DNA of 29,198 bases, from positions 1-29,198 of the forward strand of contig JBDZVF010000019.1 of the NCBI GenBank assembly GCA_040255575.1. The letters run 5' to 3'. Every line of letters begins with the position of its first letter. Within the stretch, counting starts at the first letter, position 1. Positions 7,166 to 16,336 of the stretch are shown here, in pieces. The notes under the pieces were generated by a model, which saw only the letters and a list, made by a program, of their open reading frames with translations, ran no database searches and had not been told where the DNA came from. A program made the translations under genes and the position numbers. This stretch comes from JADGHX01 sp040255575. GTDB taxonomy: Bacteria > Pseudomonadota > Gammaproteobacteria > Steroidobacterales > Steroidobacteraceae.

Positions 7166-9217
7166 ATGAATATCAGATGGATCGGCGGGGCCTGCGCGGC
7201 GCTCGCCATTGCCGGAGCGTTTTCAACCATGACATCGACTGCCCAGACGGCCAGCGCCCCCTCTCTCATCCCGCGTACCGCGCTGTTCGGCAATCCGGTG
7301 AAGGCTCAGGCGCGCCTGAGTCCGGATGGCAGCTCCATTTCCTTTCTCGCGCCGAGAGAGGGTGTGCTGAACGTGTGGGTCGCGCCCTTCGGCAAGCTTG
7401 GCAGCGCAAAGCCCGTGACCGCGGACAAGAAGCGCGGCATTCGCGAGCACCTGTGGGCCCAGGACAATCGACACATCCTGTTCCTGCAGGACGAGGGCGG
7501 TGACGAGAACTGGCGCGTCTACAGCGTCGATGTTCAGACAGGTGAGCAGGTGGATCTCACGCCGTACAAGGACGTGCAGGCGCAGATCGTCGGCGTCTCC
7601 TACAAGCGCCCGGGCGTCGCGCTCATCGCGCTGAATGACCGTGTGCCCGAGTGGCACGATCTCTACGAGATCGACATCGCCACCGCCAAGCGCACGCTCG
7701 TCGAGAAGAACGAGCAGGAGTTCGGCGGCTACATCGCGGATTTCGACCTGAAGCCGCGCATGGCCGTGAAGCCCCTGGCGAGCGGCGGCGAGATCTACCG
7801 CCGCGTCGATCAAGGGTGGGAAAAGCTGCTCGAATACGGCCAGGAAGACAGCCTCACCACCGCGCCGCTCACCATCGAGGCCGATGGACGTACCGCGCTG
7901 CTCATGAGCGCCGTGGGCCGCGACAAGGCCGCCCTCGTGCGCGCGGAGCTCACGACCGGCAAGCTCTCCGTGATCGGCCAGAGCGACAAGGCGGATCTGT
8001 CGGATGTGTGGATCGAGCCGCGCACCCATCAGCCGCAAGCGTACGTGGTGAATTATCTGCAGCCGCAGATCACGCCCCTGACGCCCGAGGCAGGCAAGGA
8101 CATCGAGCGCCTGCAGGCGAAGCTCGGTCCGGGTTACGAAGTGCCGAGCCGCACGCTCGACGATCGCAAGTGGATCGTCGTGGTCGACGATCCGGTGCAC
8201 GTGCTCTCCACCTATCTCTACGACCGGGACAGCGGTGAGATCACGAAGCTCTTCGACCAGCGCCCGGACCTTGCCGGCGCGCCGCTGCGGCCGATGCACG
8301 GTATCGAAATCAAGGCGCGCGACGGCAAGACGCTGGTGTCCTATCTCACGCTGCCGCGCGGAGTGGAGCAGGGGCAAACCGGGCGCCCGAAGGAGCCCGT
8401 TCCCATGGTGCTGGTGGTGCACGGGGGCCCGTGGGCGCGCGATCAATACGGCTTCGATGGCGAGCATCAGTGGCTCGCGAATCGCGGCTACGCGGTCCTG
8501 GCGGTGAACTTCCGGGGCTCCACGGGGTTCGGCAAAGCCTTCACCAATGCCGGCGACAAGGAGTGGGGCCGCAAGATGCACGATGACCTCATCGATGCGG
8601 TCGACTGGGCCATTCGCGAGAAGATCGCGATCCCCGACAAGGTCGCGATTTACGGTGGGTCCTATGGCGGATACGCCACGCTCGCCGCGCTCACGATGAC
8701 GCCGGACAAGTTCGCCTGCGGGCTCGATGTGGTCGGGCCGTCGAATCTCGAAACGCTGCTCGCGTCGATTCCAGCGTACTGGAAGGCCTTTTTCGAGGAC
8801 CTGGCCCGCCGCGTTGGGGATCCCCGCACGGAAGAAGGGCGCAAGCTGCTCAAGGAGCGTTCACCGCTGACCTACGCGGATCGCATCCAGCGCCCGCTGC
8901 TCATCGCGCAGGGCGCCAACGATCCGCGGGTGAAGCAGGCCGAGGCGGACCAGATCGTCTCAGCGATGAAGGCGAAAAAGCTGCCAGTCACGTACCTGCT
9001 GTATCCCGACGAAGGCCACGGCTTCGCCCGGCCGCAGAACCGGCTTTCGTTCTACGCGGTGGCCGAGGGCTTCCTGCATCAGTGCCTGGGCGGGCAGTTC
9101 GAGCCGATCGGGCGGGATTTCGACGGCTCGAGCATCACGGTGCCCGAGGGCGCCTCGATCGTTCCCGGCCTCGCTGAGGCCATGAAGGAACGCGAAACGA
9201 AGGACGCGCGGCAGTAA
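7166..9217 (+). CDS. S9 family peptidase (prolyl oligopeptidase / acylaminoacyl-peptidase type), exported
   Basis: The chosen ATG at 7166 gives 683 aa with an N-terminal signal peptide (IRWIGGACAALAIAGAFST, then an Ala-X-Ala-type cleavage region near residues 27-31), so a periplasmic or outer location is likely. The N-terminal ~380 residues are a beta-propeller-like domain with repeated WD/YTD-like blades (LSPDGSSISFLAPREG, LWAQDNRHILFLQDEGGDENW). The C-terminal alpha/beta-hydrolase has the oxyanion segment VVHGGPWARD, nucleophile Ser499 in GGSYGGY, Asp586 in GANDPRV and His618 in DEGHGF. The family cleaves short peptides, often after Pro or removing dipeptides. No strong Shine-Dalgarno is seen. 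A longer frame upstream (from 7004) overlaps NamZ and is not needed. Neighbours suggest turnover of cell-envelope or dietary peptides, but the substrate is unknown. Confidence 0.92.
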   Translation: MNIRWIGGACAALAIAGAFSTMTSTAQTASAPSLIPRTALFGNPVKAQARLSPDGSSISFLAPREGVLNVWVAPFGKLGSAKPVTADKKRGIREHLWAQDNRHILFLQDEGGDENWRVYSVDVQTGEQVDLTPYKDVQAQIVGVSYKRPGVALIALNDRVPEWHDLYEIDIATAKRTLVEKNEQEFGGYIADFDLKPRMAVKPLASGGEIYRRVDQGWEKLLEYGQEDSLTTAPLTIEADGRTALLMSAVGRDKAALVRAELTTGKLSVIGQSDKADLSDVWIEPRTHQPQAYVVNYLQPQITPLTPEAGKDIERLQAKLGPGYEVPSRTLDDRKWIVVVDDPVHVLSTYLYDRDSGEITKLFDQRPDLAGAPLRPMHGIEIKARDGKTLVSYLTLPRGVEQGQTGRPKEPVPMVLVVHGGPWARDQYGFDGEHQWLANRGYAVLAVNFRGSTGFGKAFTNAGDKEWGRKMHDDLIDAVDWAIREKIAIPDKVAIYGGSYGGYATLAALTMTPDKFACGLDVVGPSNLETLLASIPAYWKAFFEDLARRVGDPRTEEGRKLLKERSPLTYADRIQRPLLIAQGANDPRVKQAEADQIVSAMKAKKLPVTYLLYPDEGHGFARPQNRLSFYAVAEGFLHQCLGGQFEPIGRDFDGSSITVPEGASIVPGLAEAMKERETKDARQ

Positions 9218-9272
9218 CTGGTTTTTCCCGATTCGGACCCCACGCAGGGTCGCGGTACACTCGCGCCCCCTC

Positions 9273-11483
9273 ATGAAAACCGCACGCGACATAACGGCGT
9301 ATCGCCGCCACTGGGCTGCCCGCTTCGGCACCGCTCCGTTCCTGCCCATGTCCCGGGAGGAGATGGATGCGCTCGGCTGGGACAGCTGCGACATCATCAT
9401 CGTGACCGGTGACGCTTACGTCGATCACCCAAGCTTCGGCATGGCCATCGTCGGCCGGGTGCTCGAGGCGCAGGGGTTCCGCGTGGGGATCATCGCGCAG
9501 CCCGACTGGCAGAGCGCCGAGCCGTTCCGCGCGCTCGGCCGCCCGAACCTGTTCTTCGGCATCACGGGCGGGAACATGGATTCGATGGTGAACCGCTACA
9601 CCTCCGATCGGCGCATGCGGAGCGACGACGCGTACACGCCGAACGGCGAGGGCGGCAAGCGGCCTGACCGCAGCGTCATCGTTTACGCGCAGCGCGCGCG
9701 GGAAGCGTTCGCTGACGTGCCGATCGTCATCGGTGGCATCGAGGCCTCGCTCCGGCGCATCGCGCACTTCGATTACTGGTCGGAGAAAGTACGCCGCTCG
9801 GTGCTGCTCGACGCGAAGGCGGACATGCTTCTGTACGGCAACGCCGAGCGCCAGATCGTGGAGCTCGCGCACCGGCTCGCCGCCGGCGAGCCCATTGGCA
9901 CGATCACCGACCTGCGCGGCACGGCCTTCACGCGCAAGGCAACTCCGGAGGGCTGGGTCGAAATCGACTCCACCCACCTCGACACGCCGGGCCCGCTCAA
10001 TCCACCCGTCGACCCTTACGCCATGGCGCCTACCAGCGCAGGCGCGGGCGCCGGCCATGGCGCGGGCCAAGGCGCGGACCAGGGTGCTGCGGCAGGGCCG
10101 GCCGAACCCGGTGCGCCGAACGAAAAAGTGGTCCGCTTCGTCAGGCGCGTCAAAACCGTCAGCCGCGACCACAGCTGCATTCGCATGCCCTCGTTCGAGC
10201 AGGTCAGCGAGGACCCCATTCTCTACGCGCATGCCTCGAGGATCCTTCACCTCGAAGCGAACCCCGGTAACGCAAGAGCCCTCGTGCAGCGTCACGGCAA
10301 TGTGGATGTCTGGCTGAACCCCCCGCCCATTCCGCTCACCACGAAGGAAATGGACTGGGTGTACGAGCGCCCCTACCAGCGCCAACCCCATCCGACATAC
10401 GGCCAGGCGCAGATCCCCGCCTACAAGATGATCCGCTTCTCCGTGGCGATACAGAGAGGCTGCTTCGGCGGCTGCACCTTCTGCTCCATCACCGAGCACG
10501 AGGGCCGCGTCATCCAGAGCCGCTCGGAAGACTCGATCCTCAAGGAAGTCGAGCAGATTCGCGACAACGTGCCCGGCTTCACCGGCGTGATCTCCGACCT
10601 CGGCGGCCCCACGGCGAACATGTATCGCCTCGCATGCAAGAGCCGCCAGATCGAAAGCGCCTGCCGCCGGCCATCCTGCGTGTATCCGGGGATCTGCCCG
10701 AATCTCAACACCGACCACAGCTCGCTCATCAAGCTGTACCGCCGTGCGCGCTCGCTGCCGGGGATCAAGAAGGTGCTGATCGCATCCGGCGTTCGCTACG
10801 ACCTCGCGGCGGAGTCGCCGGAGTACGTGAAGGAGCTCGCTCAGCACCACGTCGGCGGCTACCTCAAGATCGCCCCCGAAGCGCTGGCCGAAGGCCCGCT
10901 TTCGAAGATGATGAAGCCGGGAGTCGGCACGTACTACCGATTCAAGGAGCTCTTCGATCGCTACTCGAAGGAAGCCGGCAAGGAGCAATACCTCATTCCG
11001 TACTTCATCGCCGCGCACCCGGGCACGAGCGACGAAGACATGCTCGATCTCGCCCTGTGGCTCAAGAAGAACGGCTTCCGTGCGGACCAGGTGCAGGCCT
11101 TCCTGCCCTCGCCCATGGCGACCGCAACGGCCATGTACCACAGCGGCAAGAATCCCCTGCATCGAGTCACCCGCACCAGCGATGAGGTTCGCATCCCCAA
11201 GGGCCTGAAGGTGCGACGCCTGCACAAGGCGTTTCTCAGGTATCACGATGCGAACAACTGGCCGATCCTGCGCGAGGCCCTGCGTCGCATGGGCCGGGCC
11301 GACCTCATCGGCAACGGCAAACACCAGCTCGTGCCGGCGTACCAGCCGGCCGGCACCGGTGAATCGGCCGAGGGTCGGCGCGGCGGCAGCGTGCACCGGC
11401 CTTTCCGCACCCAACACACTGGATTACCGAAGACGCCTTCGCTACCGTCACAGCGGAGTCGACCGAAGAAGCGGGGCGCGTAG
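9273..11483 (+). CDS. ygiQ: YgiQ family radical SAM protein (UPF0313)
   Basis: The 736-aa protein has the conserved N-terminus of YgiQ (ALGWDSCDIIIVTGDAYVDH, then HPSFGMAIVGRVLEAQGFRV), a B12-binding-like region, and the radical SAM cluster Cys397-x3-Cys401-x2-Cys404 in RGCFGGCTFCS. SITEHEGR, LGGPTANMY and a second Cys-rich segment (ACRRPSCVYPGICPNL) follow. The family generates a 5'-deoxyadenosyl radical from SAM on a 4Fe-4S cluster; its substrate is not established. Between residues ~252 and 290 there is a low-complexity Gly/Ala insert (SAGAGAGHGAGQGADQGAAA), a place where this family is variable. The C-terminus ends in basic PKKRGA. It stands 55 bp after the S9 peptidase with no clear Shine-Dalgarno, and 129 bp before nfeD. 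Confidence 0.93.
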   Translation: MKTARDITAYRRHWAARFGTAPFLPMSREEMDALGWDSCDIIIVTGDAYVDHPSFGMAIVGRVLEAQGFRVGIIAQPDWQSAEPFRALGRPNLFFGITGGNMDSMVNRYTSDRRMRSDDAYTPNGEGGKRPDRSVIVYAQRAREAFADVPIVIGGIEASLRRIAHFDYWSEKVRRSVLLDAKADMLLYGNAERQIVELAHRLAAGEPIGTITDLRGTAFTRKATPEGWVEIDSTHLDTPGPLNPPVDPYAMAPTSAGAGAGHGAGQGADQGAAAGPAEPGAPNEKVVRFVRRVKTVSRDHSCIRMPSFEQVSEDPILYAHASRILHLEANPGNARALVQRHGNVDVWLNPPPIPLTTKEMDWVYERPYQRQPHPTYGQAQIPAYKMIRFSVAIQRGCFGGCTFCSITEHEGRVIQSRSEDSILKEVEQIRDNVPGFTGVISDLGGPTANMYRLACKSRQIESACRRPSCVYPGICPNLNTDHSSLIKLYRRARSLPGIKKVLIASGVRYDLAAESPEYVKELAQHHVGGYLKIAPEALAEGPLSKMMKPGVGTYYRFKELFDRYSKEAGKEQYLIPYFIAAHPGTSDEDMLDLALWLKKNGFRADQVQAFLPSPMATATAMYHSGKNPLHRVTRTSDEVRIPKGLKVRRLHKAFLRYHDANNWPILREALRRMGRADLIGNGKHQLVPAYQPAGTGESAEGRRGGSVHRPFRTQHTGLPKTPSLPSQRSRPKKRGA

Positions 11484-11612
11484 CGCCATGCGGGCAGGCG
11501 GCGGGCAAGCACCCGCGCGTTCCAGCCGCACTCGACGCACAGGGTCTGGCGAAACCGGTTCGGCGCAGAGCGCGGGCCCTTCGCACTGATCAAGAGATAC
11601 GGAGTCGCGCGC

Positions 11613-12059
11613 ATGACCGAATCCACAGCGCTGCTGGGATTCCTGCTGCTGATCCTTGGCATCGCGCTCATCGTTGCCGAAATCATCCTGCCCACGGTGG
11701 GGGTGCTCGGCGTGCTGGGCATCGTCACGGTCATTATTTCCGCTGTCGTGATTCACAGCGCTTCGGTGCCGGGCATGGAAATCGTGCTGCCGCTGGTGGC
11801 GGGTCTCGCCGTCATCGGCGGGCTCGTGGTCATCGGGACCGGGTACCTCGCGCGCCGGTCCATGAAGCAGCCGGTGGTCACCGGCGCGCAGGGCATGATC
11901 GGCGCACGGGCCGAAGCGATCGACAGTTTCTCCGATCGGGGAACCGTGCAATACGGCGGCGAGATCTGGAAGGCGCGCACGCGCGCGCCGGTGAGCGCCG
12001 GGCAATCCGTGCGCATCCTGAAGGTCGAAGGCCTCGAGCTATGGGTGGAGCCAACATGA
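11613..12059 (+). CDS. NfeD-like membrane protein (short form)
   Basis: This 148-aa protein has three predicted membrane helices (about residues 7-25, 27-48 and 55-78: GFLLLILGIALIVAEI, GVLGVLGIVTVIISAVV, IVLPLVAGLAVIGGLVV) and then a soluble domain of ~65 residues with QGMIGARAEAI and QSVRILKVEGLELWVEP, which matches the NfeD OB-fold. The long N-terminal ClpP-like protease of full NfeD is absent. NfeD proteins work with SPFH/stomatin proteins in the membrane. Its stop overlaps the slipin start as ATGA (12056-12059), giving translational coupling and matching the well-known nfeD-slipin pairing. ACGGAG lies upstream of the ATG. Confidence 0.9.
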   Translation: MTESTALLGFLLLILGIALIVAEIILPTVGVLGVLGIVTVIISAVVIHSASVPGMEIVLPLVAGLAVIGGLVVIGTGYLARRSMKQPVVTGAQGMIGARAEAIDSFSDRGTVQYGGEIWKARTRAPVSAGQSVRILKVEGLELWVEPT

Positions 12060-12793
12060 ATTTCATCATCGTCCTGGTCGTTCTGCTGCTGATCCTGCTG
12101 GCGCTCTCGGTCCGGGTGCTGAACGAATACGAGCGCGGCGTCGTGTTCACACTCGGCCGTTTCACCGGCATAAAGGGGCCGGGCCTCGTCATTCTCTGGC
12201 CGGTGGTGCAGAAGATGACCAAGGTGGACCTGCGCGTGATCGTGCTCGACGTGCCGAAGCAGGACGTGATCCTGCGCGACAACGTCTCGGTGAAGGTGAA
12301 TGCGGTGGTGTATTTCCGCATCGTCGATCCCGGCAAGTCGATCATCCAGGTAGAGAGCGTGTTCCAGGCGACGAGCCAGCTCGCACAGACGACGCTTCGT
12401 TCCGTGCTGGGGCAACACGAGATGGACGACCTTCTCTCCCAGCGCGACAAGCTGAATGCCGACATCCAGCGCATTCTCGACCAGAGCACCGAGCAGTGGG
12501 GCATCAAGGTGTCCAACGTCGAGATCAAGCAGGTGGATCTCGATGAAAGCATGATTCGCGCGATGGCGAAGCAGGCGGAAGCCGAGCGCACGCGCCGCGC
12601 GAAGATCATCCATGCGGAAGGTGAGAAGCAGGCGGCCCAGATGCTGGTGGAGGCGGCCACGTCCCTCGCGCGCGAGCCCGGCGCGATGCAGCTGCGCTAT
12701 CTGCAGACGCTCGCGGACATCACCACGGACAAGTCATCCACCATCGTGTTTCCGTTGCCCCTGGATATCATCAAATCGTTCCTGCAAAGATGA
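12056..12793 (+). CDS. Slipin / stomatin-like SPFH domain protein
   Basis: The start is ATG 12056, within the nfeD stop; a frame from 12041 is a longer alternative without merit. The 245-aa product opens with a membrane anchor (IIVLVVLLLILLALSV, residues 3-19), then the SPFH/PHB domain: RVLNEYERGVVFTLGRF, GPGLVILWPVVQ, VILDVPKQDVILRDNVSV-type text, AVVYFRIVDP and VRSVLGQHEMDDLLSQR-like text. A coiled helix QAEAERTRRAKIIHAEGEKQAA follows, and LQTLADIT...FPLPLDII closes it. Slipins assemble into oligomeric rings on the inner membrane and are thought to organise membrane microdomains or regulate partners such as NfeD proteases. Upstream ggtggag fits a Shine-Dalgarno. The DUF423 start overlaps its stop by ATGA. 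Confidence 0.93.
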   Translation: MNFIIVLVVLLLILLALSVRVLNEYERGVVFTLGRFTGIKGPGLVILWPVVQKMTKVDLRVIVLDVPKQDVILRDNVSVKVNAVVYFRIVDPGKSIIQVESVFQATSQLAQTTLRSVLGQHEMDDLLSQRDKLNADIQRILDQSTEQWGIKVSNVEIKQVDLDESMIRAMAKQAEAERTRRAKIIHAEGEKQAAQMLVEAATSLAREPGAMQLRYLQTLADITTDKSSTIVFPLPLDIIKSFLQR

Positions 12794-13173
12794 ACGCACT
12801 GGCCAGAAACATTCTCGTTACCGGCGGTCTGCTGATGGCGCTCGGCGTCGTTCTGGGTGCGGTGGGCACGCATGCCATGCGAGCGCGTTTGTCACCGGAT
12901 GACCTGGGAATCTTTGAAACGGCTGTCCGATACCACATATACAACGCGCTCGGTCTGCTCATCATCGGCGCCGTCGCGCTCAGTGCTACGCCGCCGCTGC
13001 TGCGCTGGTCGGCGGGGCTCATCGTGGTGGGGATTGTGCTGTTCTCCGGCTCGCTGTACGCGGCCTCGCTGGGGGCTCCGCGTTTCATTCACGTGCTGCC
13101 GCCGTTCGGGGGAATGGCATTGATCGCAGGTTGGATTCTGTTCGCCGTGGCGATCTGGCGTGTGCCCGGGTAA
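12790..13173 (+). CDS. DUF423 family small membrane protein (YgdD-like)
   Basis: The 127-aa product has four hydrophobic segments (about residues 8-25, 48-66, 75-93 and 101-123) and the DUF423 hallmarks: GVVLGAVGTHAMRARLSPDD near residue 20, FETAVRYHIYNALGLLIIG near 42 and an SGSLY element near 89. The family is widespread, of unknown function, and lies in the inner membrane. Its ATG overlaps the slipin TGA (12790-12793), so nfeD-slipin-DUF423 probably form one coupled operon. The next gene starts 45 bp later with its own AAGGA. Confidence 0.92.
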   Translation: MNALARNILVTGGLLMALGVVLGAVGTHAMRARLSPDDLGIFETAVRYHIYNALGLLIIGAVALSATPPLLRWSAGLIVVGIVLFSGSLYAASLGAPRFIHVLPPFGGMALIAGWILFAVAIWRVPG

Positions 13174-13218
13174 ACCCTACAGAATCACAGGATAGGCCGC
13201 GAAGGAACCGTAAATCCC

Positions 13219-15327
13219 ATGTCGAAACACTTCATCGCCGCCGGAACGGCGGTGTCTGCCGCACTCGTCACGACACTTCTCGTGACTGCCTGCTCCTCGA
13301 GCTCGCCTACGAAGGGCGCACAACCGGAGGCCTCCACAATGCAATCGCATGCCGCAAACCTGCCCTCGAAGCCCGCGCGCATTGGCTCCTGGGGAATCAA
13401 CCTCGCGGATGGCGATAGCACTGTGAAGCCGGGCGACGACTTCTACCAGTACGCCATCGGCAGCTGGCTCGCCTCGAACAAGATTCCGGCGGATCGCACG
13501 TCCTGGAGCACTTTCGTGGTGCTCGCGGATGAAGCCGAGAAGCAGCTCCGGCAGATCGTCGAAGGGCTGCCCACCGATGCGGCAGCGGGCACGAACGAGC
13601 AGAAGGTGGGCGATTTCTATCGCGCCTATCTCGATACGAATGCGATCGAGAAGCTCGGCCTCGCGCCGGTGAAGCCGGCTCTCGATGCCATTGCGGCCCT
13701 GCGCACGCATGAAGACGTGGCGCGCCTCATGGGCCGGCCAGACATGCCGGTGCGCACGCCGGTGCGCGAAGGCATCACCGTCGACCAGAAGAATCCCGAT
13801 CGGTACATCGTCGCCGTCACGCAAAGCGGCCTCGGCTTGCCGGAGCGCGATTACTACCTGAAGGACGACCCGAAGCTCGTCGAGATTCGCGCGCAGTACA
13901 AGGCGCACATCGAGCGGATGCTCACGCTGGGCGGCGAAAAGAACGGCGCGGAGCAGGCGAAGGCGATCCTCGATCTCGAAACGCAGATCGCGAAGATTCA
14001 CTGGCCCATCGCGAAGCGACGCGAACGGGACCTCACATACAACCTGCGCACGCGGGAGGAGCTGGAGCAACTCGCGCCGTCATTCCCTTGGCAGGCGCAG
14101 CTTGCGGCCGCCGGCATCGCAGATCAGCGCGAGTTCGTCGTGCGCGAGCTCGATGCGGTGGAAGGGCTCGCCAAGATGTTCACGCAGGTGCCGGTGGCCA
14201 CCTGGCGCAGCTATCTCACGTACCACTTGCTCGCGACGGTCGCGGACACGCTGCCCAAAGCGTTCGACGACGAGCGCTTCGCCTTCTATGGGCGCACGCT
14301 GAACGGCCAGCCGCAACAGCGTGATCGCTGGAAGCGCGGTATCGGTGCATTGGATGGCAGCCTTGGTGAAGCGCTCGGGCAGCTGTATGTGGCGAGGTAT
14401 TTCCCGCCGGAGTCGAAGGAGAAGATGCTCTCGCTTGTCGAGAACCTGCGCGCGGCATACTCGGAGCGTGTGAAGCAGCTCACCTGGATGAGCGAACCGA
14501 CGAAGAAGTCGGCGCTGGAGAAGCTCGCCACCTTCCGTCCCAAGATCGGATACCCGGACAAGTGGCGCGACTATTCCGCGCTTGAAGTGCGCGCCGGCGA
14601 TGCTTACGGCAACTCGATTCGGGCGGCGGTGTTCGACTGGAACCGGGACGTGAACCGGCTTGGCAAGCCGACGGATCGCGACGAGTGGGGCATGACGCCG
14701 CAGACGGTGAACGCCTATTACAACCCGACGTTCAACGAGATCGTGTTCCCGGCTGGCATTCTGCAGCCGCCGTACTTCGATCCGAACGCCGATGCGGCCG
14801 TGAACTACGGTGCCATCGGCGGCGTGATCGGGCACGAGATGGGGCACGGCTTCGACGACCAGGGATCGAAGTCCGATGCGCGTGGCATCCTGCGCACGTG
14901 GTGGGCGCCGGAGGATGAAGCCGCGTTCAAGAAGCTCGTCGACAATCTCGCGGTTCAGTACGATGGCTACACGGCGCTGCCGGGGTTGAACCTGAACGGG
15001 CGCCTGACGCTCGGCGAGAACATTGGCGATCTCGGTGGGCTCAGCGTTGCGCTCGAGGCGTATCGGCTTTCGCTGAACGGCAAGCCGGCGCCGGTGCTCG
15101 ATGGGCTCACGGGCGAGCAGCGCTTCTTCCTCTCATGGGCGCAGGCCTGGCGCAATCTCACGCGAGACGAGCGGCTGCGCGTGCAGGTGATGAGCGATCC
15201 GCACAGCCCGGCCAAGTTCCGCGTGAACGGCGTGGTGCGCAACATGGACGCGTGGTACACGGCGTTCGGCATTCAGCCGGGCGACCAGCTGTATCTGCCG
15301 CCGGAGCAGCGCGTGCACATCTGGTAG
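13219..15327 (+). CDS. M13 family metallopeptidase (PepO/neprilysin-like), lipoprotein
   Basis: The 702-aa protein starts with a lipoprotein signal (ALVTTLLVTAC, Cys25 lipidated) and then Ser-rich linker residues, so it should be anchored in the periplasm or outer membrane. The M13 catalytic signature is clear: Asn498-Ala-Tyr-Tyr, zinc site His539-Glu-Met-Gly-His543, and the third ligand Glu600 in ENIGDLGG, with the conserved DDQGSKSDA after the helix. The start of the mature enzyme, GDDFYQYAIGSWL, is also typical, as is the C-terminal NMDAWYTAFGIQPGDQLYLPPEQRVHIW. The family cleaves oligopeptides on the N-side of hydrophobic residues. An AAGGA lies ~11 nt before the ATG. A weak hairpin follows (15387-15412). 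Confidence 0.95.
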   Translation: MSKHFIAAGTAVSAALVTTLLVTACSSSSPTKGAQPEASTMQSHAANLPSKPARIGSWGINLADGDSTVKPGDDFYQYAIGSWLASNKIPADRTSWSTFVVLADEAEKQLRQIVEGLPTDAAAGTNEQKVGDFYRAYLDTNAIEKLGLAPVKPALDAIAALRTHEDVARLMGRPDMPVRTPVREGITVDQKNPDRYIVAVTQSGLGLPERDYYLKDDPKLVEIRAQYKAHIERMLTLGGEKNGAEQAKAILDLETQIAKIHWPIAKRRERDLTYNLRTREELEQLAPSFPWQAQLAAAGIADQREFVVRELDAVEGLAKMFTQVPVATWRSYLTYHLLATVADTLPKAFDDERFAFYGRTLNGQPQQRDRWKRGIGALDGSLGEALGQLYVARYFPPESKEKMLSLVENLRAAYSERVKQLTWMSEPTKKSALEKLATFRPKIGYPDKWRDYSALEVRAGDAYGNSIRAAVFDWNRDVNRLGKPTDRDEWGMTPQTVNAYYNPTFNEIVFPAGILQPPYFDPNADAAVNYGAIGGVIGHEMGHGFDDQGSKSDARGILRTWWAPEDEAAFKKLVDNLAVQYDGYTALPGLNLNGRLTLGENIGDLGGLSVALEAYRLSLNGKPAPVLDGLTGEQRFFLSWAQAWRNLTRDERLRVQVMSDPHSPAKFRVNGVVRNMDAWYTAFGIQPGDQLYLPPEQRVHIW

Positions 15328-15386
15328 CGGGCGCGCGGAATAGCCAGGAGCTGGCGGCAGCGGGAGAGCGGCGAGGGGCTGCGGGC

Positions 15387-15412
15387 GAGCGGCTGCGCGG
15401 CAGCTCCCGCTC
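15387..15412. terminator. Imperfect hairpin between convergent genes
   Basis: gagcggctgc (15387-15396) and gcag...ccgctc (15400-15412) can pair with a 3-nt loop and one 3-nt bulge, giving 10 bp. It lies in the 163 bp between the convergent M13 peptidase and ypfJ. There is no T tract, so it could be a weak terminator or just GC-rich slippage sequence. Confidence 0.3.
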
Positions 15413-15475
15413 TTAGCCGCCCGGCGATTGAGGGCTTCTGGTGTGACTTCGCGTCAGCACCTGAGGCCTTCCAGC

Positions 15476-15507
15476 CAACGCGCGAACGTATCAACGCGCG
15501 AACGTAT
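15476..15507 (+). repeat. 16-bp tandem duplication at the ypfJ stop
   Basis: caacgcgcgaacgtat is present twice in tandem (15476-15491 and 15492-15507). The ypfJ stop (TGA, minus strand 15493-15491) is formed at the junction of the copies. With a single copy the ypfJ frame would read on for seven more residues (WLEGLRC) to a TGA at 15456-15454. Confidence 0.9.
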
Positions 15508-16336
15508 CGCAGCTCCCCGCATCCCCCGAATCGAGCCCCCGCTGAAACCACTCCATGCGCTGTTTCGCCGACCCGTGCGTAAACGAGTCCGGCACCACAT
15601 GCCCCTGTGTGCGACGCTGAATAGTGTCGTCCCCCACAGCCGACGCCGCGCCAAGCGCTTCTTCCACATCCCCTTGCTCAATGATCTGCCGCGCCCGATC
15701 AGCGTTGTGCGCCCACACCCCCGCGTAGCAATCCGCCTGAAGCTCCATCCGCACCTGCAACTGATTGCGCTCAACCTCGGATGAGTTCTCCTGCGCGGCG
15801 CGCACCTTGCGCTCCGTGCCCAGCAGGTTCTGCACGTGATGCCCCACTTCATGCGCGATGACATAGGCCTGCGCGAAATCCCCCGGCGCCTGGAAGCGAC
15901 TCTGCAGCTCCTGGAAGAAACTCGGGTCCAGGTAGACCCTGCTGTCAGCGGGGCAATAGAACGGCCCGACGCCCGAATCGGCAAAGCCGCAGCCTGTGTT
16001 GATCTGGCTCGTGAACAGATCGAGCTTCGGCGGAACGTATTCGCGGCCCGCGGCCTGGAAGATCGCGCTCCAGGTATCTTCAGTGTCGGCGAGCACGACG
16101 GACACGAACTGCCCCACCTCGTCCGACGGAGCCCCGATCTGCGGAGGCTGGTCGGGACCGGAACCGCCCGTGGACTGGGTGAGCCCGAGGATCACGCGCG
16201 GATCGATCCCGAGGAAGTACGCCGCGACCAGCGCCAGGAGCGTGCCGCCGACGCCCAGTTTGAGCCCGCCCCCGCCGAAGCGGCTGCCGCGATAGTCTTC
16301 AACGTTGTCGCTTCTGCGACCGCCTTGCCAACGCAT
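15491..16336 (-). CDS. ypfJ: Neutral zinc metallopeptidase, YpfJ family
   Basis: The 281-aa product has a basic, Gly-rich N-terminus (MRWQGGRRSDNVEDYRG), one membrane helix at residues ~28-44, and a periplasmic domain with QINTGCGFADSGVGPFYCPADSRVYLD, the zinc site His162-Glu-Val-Gly-His166-His, and the ELQADCYAGVWAH helix (third ligand region). This is the YpfJ/putative neutral zinc peptidase family of unknown substrate. The frame ends at CDTFAR, where a 16-bp tandem duplication makes a stop; removing a copy adds seven residues, so the tail has recently been cut. It is divergent from hrpB, with ~85 bp between starts. Confidence 0.93.
   Translation of the reverse strand: MRWQGGRRSDNVEDYRGSRFGGGGLKLGVGGTLLALVAAYFLGIDPRVILGLTQSTGGSGPDQPPQIGAPSDEVGQFVSVVLADTEDTWSAIFQAAGREYVPPKLDLFTSQINTGCGFADSGVGPFYCPADSRVYLDPSFFQELQSRFQAPGDFAQAYVIAHEVGHHVQNLLGTERKVRAAQENSSEVERNQLQVRMELQADCYAGVWAHNADRARQIIEQGDVEEALGAASAVGDDTIQRRTQGHVVPDSFTHGSAKQRMEWFQRGLDSGDAGSCDTFAR

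Noticed and set aside
9135..11417. A 760-codon open frame on the minus strand opposite ygiQ
   Set aside because: It is antisense to a clearly coding radical SAM gene; its text is Arg/His/Ala/Val-rich low-complexity, as expected from GC-rich third positions. Similar long antisense frames oppose the S9 peptidase (7223-8581), amine oxidase (4150-5325) and the adaptor gene (27072-28079).
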